Position numbers and translations under genes: made by a program. A stretch of DNA of 64,000 nucleotides from Siccibacter turicensis LMG 23730 (GTDB lineage: Bacteria > Pseudomonadota > Gammaproteobacteria > Enterobacterales > Enterobacteriaceae), in assembly GCF_000463155.2 (NCBI RefSeq), contig NZ_AWFZ01000028.1, positions 186,001 through 250,000 of the forward strand, written 5' to 3'. The notes under the pieces were generated by a model. It had not been told where the DNA came from and made no database searches. It saw nothing but the letters and a program-made list of their open reading frames with translations. Shown in pieces: positions 47,525 to 60,600 of the stretch; positions within the stretch are counted from its first letter, which is position 1; every line of letters begins with the position of its first letter.

Positions 47525-48129
47525 TGCACCCCTCCTGGATTCCGGGCGACGGCGGCCAGATCGCTTCCGTCGCGTATGACGCTGCGCTCGCGTTTGCGCC
47601 TGCTGGCTTCGGCGATCTCATGGTTGTCCACCAGGCGCAGCGCCTGGGTCGGACAGGTGCGCACGCACGCCGGTCCCTGATCGTCGAAATGGCACAGGTC
47701 GCACTTCACTGCCACGGCGCGCACGCCGGGGATCCAGTCGAGATAGTCGCTCACCGGCAGCGGATCCGCGGGCGCCGCCGGGGCAAGTGAAGTCTGACAG
47801 CCAGCCGGAATGCCCTGCGGGCGGCTGCCGTCAAAGCGGATGGCACCGAACGGACAGGCGATGCCGCACAGTTTGCAGCTCACGCACAGACTCTCGTTGA
47901 GCTGGATGGCGTCGTCGACGCGGGTAATGGCATGGGCCGGACACACCTGCGCGCAGGGGGCGTCCTCGCACTGGTGGCACAGCTGCGGGGCCGAGTCCTG
48001 GCGGTTGCGCGTTACCGTTAAGCGCGGCGCGGCCTGCAACCCCCGCAGCCGGTGGGTTTCCGCGCAGGCCGCCTCACAGGTATGGCAGCCGATACACCGC
48101 GCGGAGTCGGCAATTACAAAACGATTCAC
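47521..48129 (-). CDS. hycB: Formate hydrogenlyase Fe-S subunit HycB
   Basis: Polyferredoxin that accepts electrons from FdhF. The 202-residue protein has four Cys clusters: CIGCHTCEAAC, CHQCEDAPCAQVCP, CVSCKLCGIACP and CDLC...CVRTCP. Two in-frame GTG codons exist; I chose the second (48129, MNRFVIADS) because it matches E. coli and is spaced five bases from GAGGAG. Its gap to hycA (73 bp) carries FhlA-like motifs. Confidence 0.95.
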   Translation of the reverse strand: MNRFVIADSARCIGCHTCEAACAETHRLRGLQAAPRLTVTRNRQDSAPQLCHQCEDAPCAQVCPAHAITRVDDAIQLNESLCVSCKLCGIACPFGAIRFDGSRPQGIPAGCQTSLAPAAPADPLPVSDYLDWIPGVRAVAVKCDLCHFDDQGPACVRTCPTQALRLVDNHEIAEASRRKRERSVIRDGSDLAAVARNPGGVQ

Positions 48130-48154
48130 GGACACTCCTCTGAATGGTCATTTA

Positions 48155-48163
48155 TGACGAAAA
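48155..48163. promoter_or_regulatory. Candidate FhlA site between hycA and hycB (IR2)
   Basis: TGACGAAAA here is the exact complement of TTTTCGTCA at 48765-48773 in the hyc-hyp region; a related GACGTTTTCGAC lies at 48176-48187. In E. coli FhlA also binds a second site between hycA and hycB. Confidence 0.5.
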
Positions 48164-48202
48164 CATGCCGGAAATGACGTTTTCGACAGCGTTCGACAGG
48201 CG

Positions 48203-48643
48203 TCAGGCCAGTGAACCGAGCGGCAGGTCTTCCCCGTGCTCAACCGCCCGGGAGATCTTGTCGTAGAGCGGGCTGATTTTGAGCAGGAAGTGCTCCAGCA
48301 CCGCGTCGCGGTCGTGGATATTCACGGCGCTGTCGAGCAGGCCGTCGTCACCGAGATGGGCATCCCCCAGCGACACGCCTTCGCTGCCGTCGCGATTTTC
48401 CAGGCGGTAGCACAGGGTATGGCTGTTGAAGGCTTCCGCCGGGTTGATGTGGATCTGAAAGTGGTCGAACAGCCAGAAGCTCAGCCCCTGCGCCGGATCG
48501 CAGTTAACCGTCAGGTGCAGCCGCGGGCGTGAGAGCGTGATGGCCTGTACCAGCGTATTGCCGTACTGGTGCCAGTGGGTTTGCAGGAGGCGGTGCCGGG
48601 CGGCAATAAAGTCAGCCTTCTTGCTCAGGTCGGACAGGATCAT
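48203..48643 (-). CDS. hycA: FhlA antagonist HycA
   Basis: Negative modulator of the formate regulon that counteracts FhlA. The 146-residue protein aligns with E. coli HycA (153) in the N-terminal KADFIAARHRLLQTHWHQYGNTLVQAITLS region and the FNSHT and VNIHDRDAVLEHFL segments. No DNA-binding motif is visible, in keeping with action through FhlA. First gene of the hyc operon, with a sigma-54 promoter 37 bp upstream. Confidence 0.93.
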   Translation of the reverse strand: MILSDLSKKADFIAARHRLLQTHWHQYGNTLVQAITLSRPRLHLTVNCDPAQGLSFWLFDHFQIHINPAEAFNSHTLCYRLENRDGSEGVSLGDAHLGDDGLLDSAVNIHDRDAVLEHFLLKISPLYDKISRAVEHGEDLPLGSLA

Positions 48644-48679
48644 GGTGGTGCGCTCGTATTGCGGAAAGTGAAGCTGTAA

Positions 48680-48695
48680 AGCAGATTCCGTGCCA
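48680..48695 (-). promoter_or_regulatory. Sigma-54 promoter of hycABCDEFGHI
   Basis: Minus-strand TGGCACG-N4-CTGCT matches the -24/-12 consensus (TGGCACG-N4-TTGCW) except for one base. It predicts a start about 25 nt before hycA. Confidence 0.85.
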
Positions 48696-48764
48696 GCTTT
48701 TAACCCATTGATAATATTGAACTAGTCAAAACTTCGTCGCTGCCACCGCCGTGACGAGGTGTCA

Positions 48765-48773
48765 TTTTCGTCA
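48765..48773. promoter_or_regulatory. Candidate FhlA upstream activating site (IR1)
   Basis: TTTTCGTCA lies between the two divergent sigma-54 promoters, about 70 bp from the hyc -24 and 50 bp from the hyp -24. It resembles half of the FhlA consensus CATTTCGTACGAAATG. An inverted pair TTCGTC (48733-48738)/GACGA (48753-48757) lies beside it. Confidence 0.5.
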
Positions 48774-48820
48774 TCTTTGACGCGCCCCGCCGTCGCGTAA
48801 TCCCCCACGCCGTATGAGGG

Positions 48821-48836
48821 TGGCATCCATATTGCA
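48821..48836 (+). promoter_or_regulatory. Sigma-54 promoter of hypABCDE-fhlA
   Basis: TGGCATC-N4-TTGCA is a near-perfect -24/-12 element. It predicts a start near 48848 and a 28-nt leader to hypA. Confidence 0.9.
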
Positions 48837-48875
48837 TTCCTGTTGCCCATCGTCACAGCGTACCCCGGAGACAAG

Positions 48876-49226
48876 ATGCACGAACTCACCCTTTGCCAGC
48901 AGGCGCTGGCGGTTATTGAGGAGCAGGCCAGACTGCGCCAGGCGGCGCGGGTCACCCAGGTCTGGCTGCGGGTCGGGGCGTTCTCCTGCGTGGAGAGCAG
49001 CGCGCTCCAGTTCTGCTTTGAGCTGGTGTGTCGCGAGACGCTCGCCGAGGGCTGCACCCTGCATATCGACGAGCAGCAGGCGGAGTGCTGGTGCCACCGC
49101 TGCCAGCGCTACGTCAACTTGTTAACCCATCGCGTGCGCCGCTGCCCCGACTGCAACAGCGACGATCTGCGCATCGTGGCCGACGAGGGCCTGCAGATCA
49201 CGCGTCTGGAAATAGAAGAGGAATAG
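48876..49226 (+). CDS. hypA: Hydrogenase nickel incorporation protein HypA
   Basis: Nickel/zinc metallochaperone that with HypB inserts nickel into HycE. The 116-residue protein starts MHELTLCQQA, with His2 as nickel ligand. The zinc finger has Cys73, Cys76, Cys90 and Cys93. E. coli HypA also has 116. Start 48876 follows CGGAGA; an in-frame GTG 33 bp upstream precedes the expected transcript start. First gene of hypABCDE-fhlA. Confidence 0.97.
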   Translation: MHELTLCQQALAVIEEQARLRQAARVTQVWLRVGAFSCVESSALQFCFELVCRETLAEGCTLHIDEQQAECWCHRCQRYVNLLTHRVRRCPDCNSDDLRIVADEGLQITRLEIEEE

Positions 49227-49229
49227 CTT

Positions 49230-50090
49230 ATGTGTACCACCTGCGGCTGCGCCGCTGGCAATATCATCCTTGAAGGCGACGGCCCCCACGGCGCCTTTCT
49301 CCCTGCGCCCTTCGCGCCCCCTGCCACGGCGTTTACCGCCATCACCGCCCTGCACCGCCCCGCCTTTATGCCCGACGCCGCGACGCCGGGCTGCCTGGAT
49401 TACGGCCAGGGCGAAGCGGGTACCCATGCTCCCGGCCTGAGCCAGCGGCGCATGGTGGAGATTGAGATCGACGTGCTGGAGAAGAACAACCGGCTGGCCC
49501 AGCGCAACCGGGCGCACTTCGCGGCGCACCGTCAGCTGGCACTCAACCTGGTGTCCAGCCCCGGTTCGGGTAAAACCACCCTGCTCACCGAAACCCTGAA
49601 ACGGCTGCACTACCCCTGCGCGGTGATCGAGGGTGACCAGCAGACGGTGCACGACGCGGCGCGCATTCGCGCCACCGGCACCCCCGCGCTTCAGGTCAAT
49701 ACCGGCAAAGGCTGCCATCTGGATGCGCAGATGATTGCCGATGCCGTGGCGCGCCTGCCGCTGGAGGATGGCGGCGTGATGTTTATCGAAAACGTCGGCA
49801 ACCTGGTCTGCCCGGCAGGGTTCGACCTCGGGGAGCGCCACAAGGTGGCGGTGCTGTCGGTGACCGAAGGGGAAGACAAACCGCTCAAGTATCCGCACAT
49901 GTTCGCCGCCGCCTCGCTGATGGTGCTGAACAAGATCGATCTGCTGCCCTATCTCGATTTCGACGTAGAGCAGTGCCTGGCCTTCGCCCGGCAGGTCAAT
50001 CCGGAGATAACCGTGCTGCTGGTTTCCGCTACCCGCGGCGACGGAATGGACGCCTGGCTTGCCTGGCTGGAGGCGCAGCGATGTGCATAG
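49230..50090 (+). CDS. hypB: Hydrogenase nickel incorporation GTPase HypB
   Basis: GTPase that drives nickel delivery to the hydrogenase large subunit. The 286-residue protein has the N-terminal high-affinity nickel motif CTTCGC (Cys2, Cys5, Cys7), a P-loop SSPGSGKTT (109-117), and the later motif NKIDLLPY. The linker between nickel site and G domain lacks the poly-His stretch of some HypB proteins. Three bases after hypA; overlaps hypC by ten bases. Confidence 0.97.
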   Translation: MCTTCGCAAGNIILEGDGPHGAFLPAPFAPPATAFTAITALHRPAFMPDAATPGCLDYGQGEAGTHAPGLSQRRMVEIEIDVLEKNNRLAQRNRAHFAAHRQLALNLVSSPGSGKTTLLTETLKRLHYPCAVIEGDQQTVHDAARIRATGTPALQVNTGKGCHLDAQMIADAVARLPLEDGGVMFIENVGNLVCPAGFDLGERHKVAVLSVTEGEDKPLKYPHMFAAASLMVLNKIDLLPYLDFDVEQCLAFARQVNPEITVLLVSATRGDGMDAWLAWLEAQRCA

Positions 50091-50359
50091 GCGTTCCGGG
50101 AAAAATCTGCGCCATTCATGATGCGATGCAGGCCACCGTATCGGTGTGCGGCGTGCAGCGCGCCGTCGATTTGACGCTGGTGGGCACGGTGGACGAGGCA
50201 GGCCACACCCGCCTCGGGCAGTGGGTGCTGGTCCACGTCGGGTTTGCCATGAGCGTGATTGACGAGGCCGAGGCGCTGGACACCCTGGCGGCGTTGCAGC
50301 ACATGCTGGAGCTGGAGCCCGACGTCGGGCCGCTGCTCTACGGCGAGGGGAACGGCTGA
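50081..50359 (+). CDS. hypC: Hydrogenase maturation chaperone HypC
   Basis: Small chaperone that, with HypD, carries the Fe(CN)2CO unit to the HycE precursor. The 92-residue protein starts [10 protein letters not shown] with the essential Cys2. Start 50081 lies inside the end of hypB (ten-base overlap), and its stop overlaps the hypD ATG by one base. E. coli HypC has 90. Confidence 0.97.
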   Translation: MCIGVPGKICAIHDAMQATVSVCGVQRAVDLTLVGTVDEAGHTRLGQWVLVHVGFAMSVIDEAEALDTLAALQHMLELEPDVGPLLYGEGNG

Positions 50360-51480
50360 TGCACTATGTCGATGAGTACCGCGACCCGCAAAAAGTGAGG
50401 CAGCTTATCGCCCTGCTGCACGACGCCGCCGGTCAGCTGCCGCACACCCCGCGTGCGCCGCTGCGCATCATGGAGGTGTGCGGCGGGCACACCCACGCCA
50501 TCTTTAAGTTCGGGCTGGACCGGCTGCTGCCGAAGAACGTCGAGTTTATTCACGGCCCCGGCTGTCCGGTGTGCGTGCTGCCGATGGGGCGAATCGATGC
50601 CTGCATTGAGATTGCCAGCCACCCGCAGGTGATTTTCTGCACCTTCGGGGATGCGATGCGCGTGCCGGGTAAAACCGGGTCGCTGCTCGACGCCCGGTCG
50701 CGCGGCGCCGACGTGCGGGTGATCTACTCTCCGCTCGATGCGCTGAGGCTGGCAGAGCAGAACCCGACCCGCGAGGTGGTGCTGTTCGGCCTTGGCTTTG
50801 AAACCACCATGCCAGCGACCGCCGTCACGCTACAGCAGGCCCGCGCCCGGGGCGTGACCAATTTTTACCTGTTCTGCCAGCACATCACCCTGCTGCCGGT
50901 GCTGAAAAGCCTGCTCGCCGATCCGCAGAGCGGCATCGACGCCATCCTGGCCCCCGGACACGTCAGCATGGTGATCGGCACCGGCGGCTACGAGTTCATC
51001 CCGGATACCTTTCAGCGTCCACTGGTGGTAGCGGGTTTCGAACCAGTTGATCTGCTGCAAGGTGTGCTGATGCTAATTGATCAGACAATAGCGGGCCGCA
51101 GCAAGGTGGAGAACCAGTACCGGCGCGTGGTGCCGGATGCGGGTAATCCCGTAGCCCTGGCGGCGATGGACGAGGTGTTCACGCTGGCGGACGACAGCGA
51201 GTGGCGCGGGCTGGGGGTGATTGCCCGCTCGGGCATGGCGCTCAGCCCAGGCTATCAGGCGTTCGACGCCGAACGCCGTTTTCGTCCCGCTCCGCAGCGC
51301 GTCAGCGACGATCCCGAGGCGCGCTGCGGCGAGGTACTCACCGGGCGCTGCAAGCCCGCGCAGTGTCCGCTGTTCGGCTCACGCTGCAATCCGCAAAGCG
51401 CCTTCGGGGCGCTGATGGTCTCGTCAGAGGGCGCATGCAGCGCCTGGTATCAGTACCGTTCTCAGGAGTGTGAAGTATGA
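50359..51480 (+). CDS. hypD: Fe-S protein HypD (hydrogenase maturation)
   Basis: Scaffold on which the Fe(CN)2CO group is assembled with HypC and HypE. The 373-residue protein has Cys41 (EVCGGHTH) and the pair Cys69/Cys72 (GPGCPVC). The C-terminal [4Fe-4S] cysteines lie in GRCKPAQCPLFGSRCNP. Length equals E. coli HypD (373). It overlaps hypE by four bases (ATGA). Confidence 0.97.
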   Translation: MHYVDEYRDPQKVRQLIALLHDAAGQLPHTPRAPLRIMEVCGGHTHAIFKFGLDRLLPKNVEFIHGPGCPVCVLPMGRIDACIEIASHPQVIFCTFGDAMRVPGKTGSLLDARSRGADVRVIYSPLDALRLAEQNPTREVVLFGLGFETTMPATAVTLQQARARGVTNFYLFCQHITLLPVLKSLLADPQSGIDAILAPGHVSMVIGTGGYEFIPDTFQRPLVVAGFEPVDLLQGVLMLIDQTIAGRSKVENQYRRVVPDAGNPVALAAMDEVFTLADDSEWRGLGVIARSGMALSPGYQAFDAERRFRPAPQRVSDDPEARCGEVLTGRCKPAQCPLFGSRCNPQSAFGALMVSSEGACSAWYQYRSQECEV

Positions 51481-52487
51481 ACAGGGTTACGCTTGCCCAC
51501 GGCAGCGGCGGACAGGCCATGCAGCAGCTGATTGAGCAGCTCTTTCTCACCGCCTTCGCCAATCCGTGGCTTGACGAGCAGGAGGATCAGGCGCGGCTTG
51601 CGCTGTCGCTGCTCACCGGCGCCGGCGATCGGCTGGCGTTTTCCACCGACAGCTACGTTATCGATCCGCTGTGCTTTCCCGGCGGCGACATCGGCAAGCT
51701 GGCGGTGTGCGGAACGGCAAACGACGTGGCGGTCAGCGGCGCGCTGCCCCGCTGGCTGTCGTGCGGGTTTATTCTCGAAGAGGGGCTGGAGCTGGCGCTG
51801 CTGGAGCGCATCGTCGCCAGCATGGCGGCCACGGCGCGGGCGGCGGGGATCGCCATTGTCACCGGCGACACCAAAGTGGTGCCGCGCGGGGCGGCAGACA
51901 AGCTGTTTATCAACACCGCCGGTATCGGTGCGATTCCGGTGGGACTCACCTGGGGCGCCAGCGGCATCCAGCCCGGCGATGTACTACTGGTAAGCGGCAC
52001 GCTGGGCGATCACGGCGCCACCATTCTTAACCTGCGCGAAGGGCTCGGCATGACGGGCGAGCTGCGCAGCGACTGCGCGGTGCTGACGCCGCTGATCCAG
52101 ACGCTGGTAAACGTGCCGGGCATCCGGGCACTGCGCGATGCCACTCGCGGCGGCGTTAACGCCGTGGCGCACGAGTTTGCCGCCCGCTGCGGGTGCGGTA
52201 TTGAGCTGCAGGAGCACGCGCTGCCGGTGAAGCCCGCGGTGCGCGGCCTGTGTGAACTGCTTGGGCTCGACCCGCTCAACTTCGCCAATGAAGGCAAGCT
52301 GGCGATCGTCGTCGCGCGCTCCGCTGCCGAACGCGTTCTGACCACGCTCCACCAGCACCCGCTGGGCCGCGACGCCGCCATCATTGGCGAGGTGGTCGCG
52401 CAGAAAGGGGTGCGCCTCACCGGCCTGTACGGCGTGACGCGCACCCTGGATTTACCTCACGCTGAACCGCTGCCGCGCATTTGCTGA
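51477..52487 (+). CDS. hypE: Hydrogenase maturation protein HypE
   Basis: Dehydrates the thiocarbamate made by HypF to a thiocyanate and donates CN to the HypCD complex. The 336-residue PurM/AIR-synthetase-like protein has the nucleotide segments LAHGSGGQ, FSTDSYVIDP and VTGDTKVVPRG. It ends in PRIC, with Cys336 as the modified C-terminal cysteine. Same organisation as E. coli HypE. Confidence 0.97.
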   Translation: MNRVTLAHGSGGQAMQQLIEQLFLTAFANPWLDEQEDQARLALSLLTGAGDRLAFSTDSYVIDPLCFPGGDIGKLAVCGTANDVAVSGALPRWLSCGFILEEGLELALLERIVASMAATARAAGIAIVTGDTKVVPRGAADKLFINTAGIGAIPVGLTWGASGIQPGDVLLVSGTLGDHGATILNLREGLGMTGELRSDCAVLTPLIQTLVNVPGIRALRDATRGGVNAVAHEFAARCGCGIELQEHALPVKPAVRGLCELLGLDPLNFANEGKLAIVVARSAAERVLTTLHQHPLGRDAAIIGEVVAQKGVRLTGLYGVTRTLDLPHAEPLPRIC

Positions 52488-52532
52488 GCGGCGGTCCGGC
52501 GCACGCTGACGAATAACTTTTGGATGTGAAGC

Positions 52533-54611
<2,079 letters not shown>

Positions 54612-54613
54612 GC

Positions 54614-54642
54614 AAAAAAAAACCGCACCTTTCGGTGCGGTT
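54614..54642. terminator. Bidirectional terminator fhlA/autotransporter
   Basis: AACCGCACC-TTTC-GGTGCGGTT (54621-54642) has a long A-tract on its left (T-tract for the minus strand) and only TTTG on its right. It is strong for the autotransporter and weaker for fhlA. Confidence 0.85.
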
Positions 54643-54660
54643 TGTCGTTTCTGAAGGCTA

Positions 54661-57600
54661 TCAGAAGCCGATTTTGAGGGTGACCTGGCCGCCGTAACCG
54701 CCGGTGCCCGCATCATCGATGGTTTTGGTGTAGCCCGCACGCACCCCGAGGGTGACGTTATCGCGAATCTGCCCATCGATGCCGACATCCAGCGCTGCAG
54801 CCGTGCCGTCCTGATCCGGGTTGAACGAGACATCGCTGCCCGCCACGCCCGGTGCGCTGACGTTAAGATCGCCCTTCGAATCGAAGGTCTGGATAAAGGA
54901 CGGACGCACCCACCAGCTAACCGGTACCGGGTTGCCTGTCTCTTTCAGGGTCGCGCTGTTGCCCAGACGCAGACCGGCACGCACCTGCTGGCTGTGACCG
55001 TCGCCGAACTGCACGTCCGCCACATCATCACTGCCATCCTTCAGGTTCACGCCGCGGTACTGGTACTGCAGCTGCGGTTCGAGCACCAGGCCGTTGCCGA
55101 GATCAAACGGCAGGCCGGTTTCGAAGGAGCCAACATAGCCCCAGCCGTGGGTTTTCATGCCGTCGCCGTCGCGCGGGTTGGTGTCGAAGTTGTGGCGCGT
55201 ACCCTGAGCCACCACGTCCATCCACCAGCCGCTCTGATGCACGCCGTTGAGGTAGAGACCGCCGCTGTATGCGTCGTCGCGTACCGTACCGGCTTTCGAC
55301 TTGTTGTTACGCTGCACGTCGATGGCTGACAGCCCCGCCGCACCGTAGATCCCCACCGTCCAGTCCATGGTAGAGGCCGAGCCCTGCCACAGGTCGCTAC
55401 CGATCTGCAGGAAGGTATAGCCGCCTTTACTTTCTGGGGTATTGCCGCTGCGCAGATCGTCGCCGCCGTGGTCGTGGCTCAGCTGACCGGCCTGGAAGCG
55501 GGCCCACATATTGCTTCCGCCTTCGGCTACGGTACGCGACGCATAGCGACGGGCATCCATTGAGCCGAGCAGCGCGCTGTCATAGTCCATCGCCTGGGCG
55601 TAGATCGAGCTGTAGAGATACATCGCGGAACGGTAGTTCTGCGGGCCGTTCTCGTTGCTGCCGGCGTCAGCGGTGGTCAGATACCAGCTCTCATCGGCGC
55701 TGCCCTGTCGCAGGGTGTAGTTATACGCCCCCGCCTGCAGGCTGCCGTTAAGGCTGAACGCGTCGTCGGTGGTGGTCGCACCGTTGATGGCGTTCACCAC
55801 CTGGATGCCGTCACCGCTGGTGCGCGCCCCGAGGCCGCCCTGGCTGCGGATCGCGATGCGCGTGTTGCCGGTGGCGGTACCGCCGTCCAGCACCAGGCTA
55901 TCGCTGACCGCGGTATCGCCCTCAAACAAGGTGTTAAGGGTGATGGTCCCGCCGTTGCCCACCAGGTTGGTCACGGTCAGGGTTTTCGGTACAAACGCCC
56001 CGGTCGGTGCCTGGTAATCAATGCTGCCGCCCAGCGTCAGGTTGTTAAGCAGCGAATCCGCGGTCATCTCCCAGGTGGAACCCGCATCGACGGTCAGGTC
56101 GGTAGGGTCGATCATCCCGGTCAGACGCGAACCATTGGTCAGCTGCAGCGAGGTACCAAGCTGCGCGATAACGTCGGTGACCGCATCCAGCCCGCTGAAC
56201 ACCAGGGTGCCGCTCTGCAGATAGGTGCCGCCGACCTGGTTGAGCACGCCGCTCAGGGTCAGGGTATTGCTGCCTTCTTTGTAGAGCGAGCCGTTACCGC
56301 TGATGGCGGCGTTAATGGCGTTGGCGCGCGATTCCGTTGAGATACGCAGTTCACCGCTGTTGGTGACGTTCCCCTCAAGGGCCGCGCCATCGTTCAGGCG
56401 GGTGACCCCGGTGAGGTTACCGCCCTCGGCGACGCTCAGCGTACCGTCCTGGTTCACGACCGTGTTGTTCGCCGTGCCGTCTGCGGCCACGGAGAGGATA
56501 CCGCCGCCTTCCAGCAGCAGACTCTGCGCAACCTTGTTGGCAATGGAGAAGTCGCCGTTGGCATGGGTGCCGTTAAGGGTGGTGTCGGTACCCGCCATCA
56601 GCCCGGCGCCGCTGCGCAGGTTGATATTGGTCGCCGAGGCACCGTCCTGCACGGCCAGCATCCCGCCGCGTTCGATAGCGGTGAGATCCGCCAGGCCGCC
56701 TTTGTGCACCAACTGCATGCCGCCTTTACTGATGGTGGTGGCAATAGCGGTGCCGCCTGCGGTGATGCGCTGCGAACCGCTGGCGCGGACGGTAGAGGAC
56801 GCAACGGTGCCGCCCTGATTCACCAGCTGATCGCCGACAATGGTGTTGTCGATAACAATCGCGCCGTCGTTGACGTTCTGGATGCCACCCTCTTTGATGA
56901 TGGTGGAGATCACGGTCCCGCCGCTGTTGACGTTCTGCGTCCCGCCACCGTTGATGGTGGTGCTGTTCGCCGTCCCGCCGGTCAGCACGTTCTGGATACC
57001 GCCGTCATAGATGGTTGCCTGAACCGAGGAGCCGCCGTTAAAGATATTCTGCACACCGCGCTCGTAGACGCCGGTCTGGTTCGCCGTACCGCCCCGGTAC
57101 ACGTTCTGCACCGCGTAGGATGACAGATCGGTATTGGTGGCAGTACCGCGCACGTTCTGCTGACCGCTGTTGAGCATCGAGGTGTTGACCGCCGTGGCGC
57201 CTGCCGCGATGTTCTGAATCGCGAAGTCGTCCAGGGTAGTATTTTCGGCACGACCGCCGCTGAGCAGGTTCTGGATACTGTGACGGTTACGGGTCTCGGT
57301 AACCAGCGCGCCGTTGTTGACGGTCTGGATAGCATTGTCACTCAGCACCGTAGAGGTTACCGTTGCGCCGCTGTACACACGCTGTTCGGCACGGGTGATT
57401 TCCGAGCCGGTCGTGGTGCCGTACACGTCCTGCAGGCCGCCATCAATCACGATAGAGACTTCGGCGTTGGCATTTTTGTTCACCACCTGATGTCCGCCGT
57501 TTTTCACGATGCTGACAATCGAGGTACCGTCTACCACCTGCAGGCCGCCGTCCACGAAGGTGAAGTCGGTGACGCCACCCGCGAAGACGTTTTGTCTGCC

Positions 57601-60600
57601 GCCGGTGGAGATGGTGCCGCCGTAGGTGTAGCCGCCCGAGTTCACGTTCTGCACGCCGCCTTTTTCGACGCGGGCTTCAAAGGCCTGGCCGCCGCTGCCG
57701 ATGTTCTGGGTGCCGCCCAGCAGACGGGTCGCCATCGCTTTCGCGCCGTTGTTCACGTGCTGCTCGCCGCCGTTCATCACGGTGGAGACAGCGACTGCCG
57801 AATTGCCGAGGGTCTGGGTGCCTCCCGCGTTAATCACAGTGCCGCGCGACCAGCCGTACGGATCGACAATCTGCTGGCCGCCGTTGTTGATCACCGCGGA
57901 GAAGGACTGGCCGTCCACGCGCTGCACGCCGCCGCTGTTGACCAGCGTGCCGCTCGCCTGGCCGCTCTTCATCACCAGCTGTACACCGCCATCGCTGATG
58001 CTGGTGCCGGAGGCGGAGCCCTCAACCAGCTGGGTGCCGCCGCCAAACACGGTGCCATCAGAGGCAGCGCCACCGGCGGAAACGTGCTGTATGCCGCCGT
58101 TTTTGACGATAGAGCCTGCGGCAAGACCGCCGAAGTTAACGATCTGCTGGCCGCCGTTATTGACCACCGAGGAGATTGCCGCCCCGTCCACACTCTGCAC
58201 ACCGCCGCTGTTGATATGGGTATCGGTGGTTTTACCGGTCCCTTTCACCAGTTGCGTGCCGCCATCGCTCAGGCTGGTGCCGGAGGCGGTGCCTTCTACC
58301 ACCTGCTTGCCGCCGCCGAATACCGTGCCGTCAGAGGCTGCGCCACCGAGGTTGATGTGCTGCAGGCCGCCGCTGTTAACGGTGGTGCCCGCGGCCAGGC
58401 CGCCTTTATTGACCAGCTGGGTGCCGCCGTTGCGCACCACGGCGGAGGTGGCGTTGCCGTCCACGCTCTGTACGCCGCCGCTGTTGATCAGCGTACCGCT
58501 GGCTTTACCGGTGGTGGTAACGATCTGCAGACCGCCGTCGCTCAGGCTGGTGCCGGAGGCCGTGCCCGCGACCACCTGTTTGCCGCCGCCGAATACCGTG
58601 CCGTCGGAGGCTGCGCCGCCGAGGCTGATGTGCTGCAGGCCGCCGCTGTTAACGGTGGTGCCTGCGGCCAGGCCGCCTTTGTTCACCAGCTGGGTGCCGC
58701 CGTTGCGCACGATGGAGGACGTTGCCGCGCCATCCACGCTCTGCACGCCGCCGCTGTTGATTTTGGTGCCGGAGGTTTTACCGGTGGCCTGAACAATTTG
58801 CAGGCCGCCATCGCTGATGCTGGTGCCGGAGGCGGTGCCCGCTACCAGCTGCTTGCCGCCGCCGAAGATGATGCCGTCCGAGGCCGCCCCGCCGAGATTG
58901 ATATGCTGCAGGCCGCCGTTGTTCACGATGGAGCCCGCCGCCAGGCCGCCGCTGTTCACCAGCTGCACGCCGCCGTTATTGACCACGGCAGACGTCGCCG
59001 AGCCGTCCACGCGCTGCAGGCCGCCGCTGTTGATAAGCGATCCGGTCGCGCTGCCGCCCACCTGCACATGCTGCACGCCGCCGTCGCCGATCACGGTATC
59101 ACCCGCTACGCCAGCCACCTGCTGTACGCCGCCAAGCAGCGTCGTTTTGGAGGCGGCGCCGTCGGCACGGACAATCTGCACGCCGTTTTTATCTACGCGG
59201 GTGTTGTTGGCGTGGCCGCCGCTGCGGATAAGCTGCTTACCGCCGCTGTAGACGATGGAGCCGTTCGCCGTACCGTCAACGTCCTGGAAACCGCCGTCAA
59301 AGATTTTGCTGTCGGTGGTTTTGCCGGTGACGTGCACCTGCTGCACCCCGCCCGCGTCGATACGCGTGCCTGAGGCGGTGCCTTCCACGATCTGGGTACC
59401 GCCAAACAGCAGGCCGTCAGAGGCCGCGCCGCCTTCATTAATGTGCTGCAGACCGCCGGCGTTCACCAGCGATCCCGCGGCGAGACCGCCCGCGTGCACC
59501 AGCTGTACGCCGCCGTCGTTAACCACGGCAGAGATTGCCGCGCCGTCAACCGCCTGGCTGCCGCCGCTGTTGATGATGGTATCAGTGGCTTTGCCGGTTT
59601 CCTGCACCAGCTGGTAGCCACCTTCGTTGATGCTGGTTCCGGAAGCGGTGCCGGCCACGACCTGTTTGCCGCCGCCGAATACCGTGGTATCGGACGCCGC
59701 GCCGCCTTCGTTAACGTGCTGAAGGCCGCCGCTGTTCACGGTGGCGTTATCCGCCAGCCCGCCGCGGTTGACCAGCTGCGTGCCGCCGTCATAGATAACC
59801 GATGAGCTGGCGCTGCCGTCGACACGCTGCAGGCCGCCGTCGTTGATCAACGAGCCCGTGGCGCTGCCGCCCACCTGCACGTGCTGGACGCCGCCGGCAC
59901 CGATGATGGTGTCCGCCGCTTTGCCCGCCAGCTCCTGAATGCCGCCCAGCAGCGTGGTGAACGCCGTCGACCCGCCGGAGAGCACATCCTGAATGCCGCC
60001 CTGATTCACTACCGCGCTGGTGGCGGTGCCGCCGCTGCGCACTTTCTGCAGACCGCCGTCGTTCACTTCCGCAGAGAAGGAGACGCCGTCCACGTCCTGC
60101 TCGCCGCCGGCGTTGATCACAGCATCGTTGCTCTTGCCGCTGGCGTGGATCTGTTGCAGGCCACCGTTGTTCACGATGGTGCCGGAAGTGGTGCCTTCCA
60201 CCAGCTGGGTGCCGCCGAGCAGGATCGCATCGGAGGCCGCGCCACCTTCGCTGACATGCTGCAGGCCGCCGGTATTCACCACCGCGCCTGAGGCCAGGCC
60301 GCCGCGATTGATCTGCTGGGTACCGCCGGTGTTAACCACCGCAGAGATCGCCTGACCGTCAACGGTCTGGGTGCCGCGATTGTTGATAATCGTGCCGCTC
60401 GCTTTGCCGGTTTCCTGCACCAGCTGCGCACCGCCGTCGCTGACGCTGGTGCCGGACGCGGTACCGGCAACCACCTGGCTGCCGCCGCCGAACACGGCAC
60501 CGTCAGAGGCCGCGCCGCCGAGCTGGACATGCTGAAGCCCACCGCTGTGTACGGTGGTGCCCGCCGCCAGGCCGCCGCTGTGAACCAGCTGCACGCCGCC

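Noticed and set aside
57280-59373. Long plus-strand open frame (697 codons) across the repeat region
   Set aside because: It is the shadow of the adhesin repeats: the repetitive peptide mirrors the super-repeat, and there is no ribosome-binding site or known domain.
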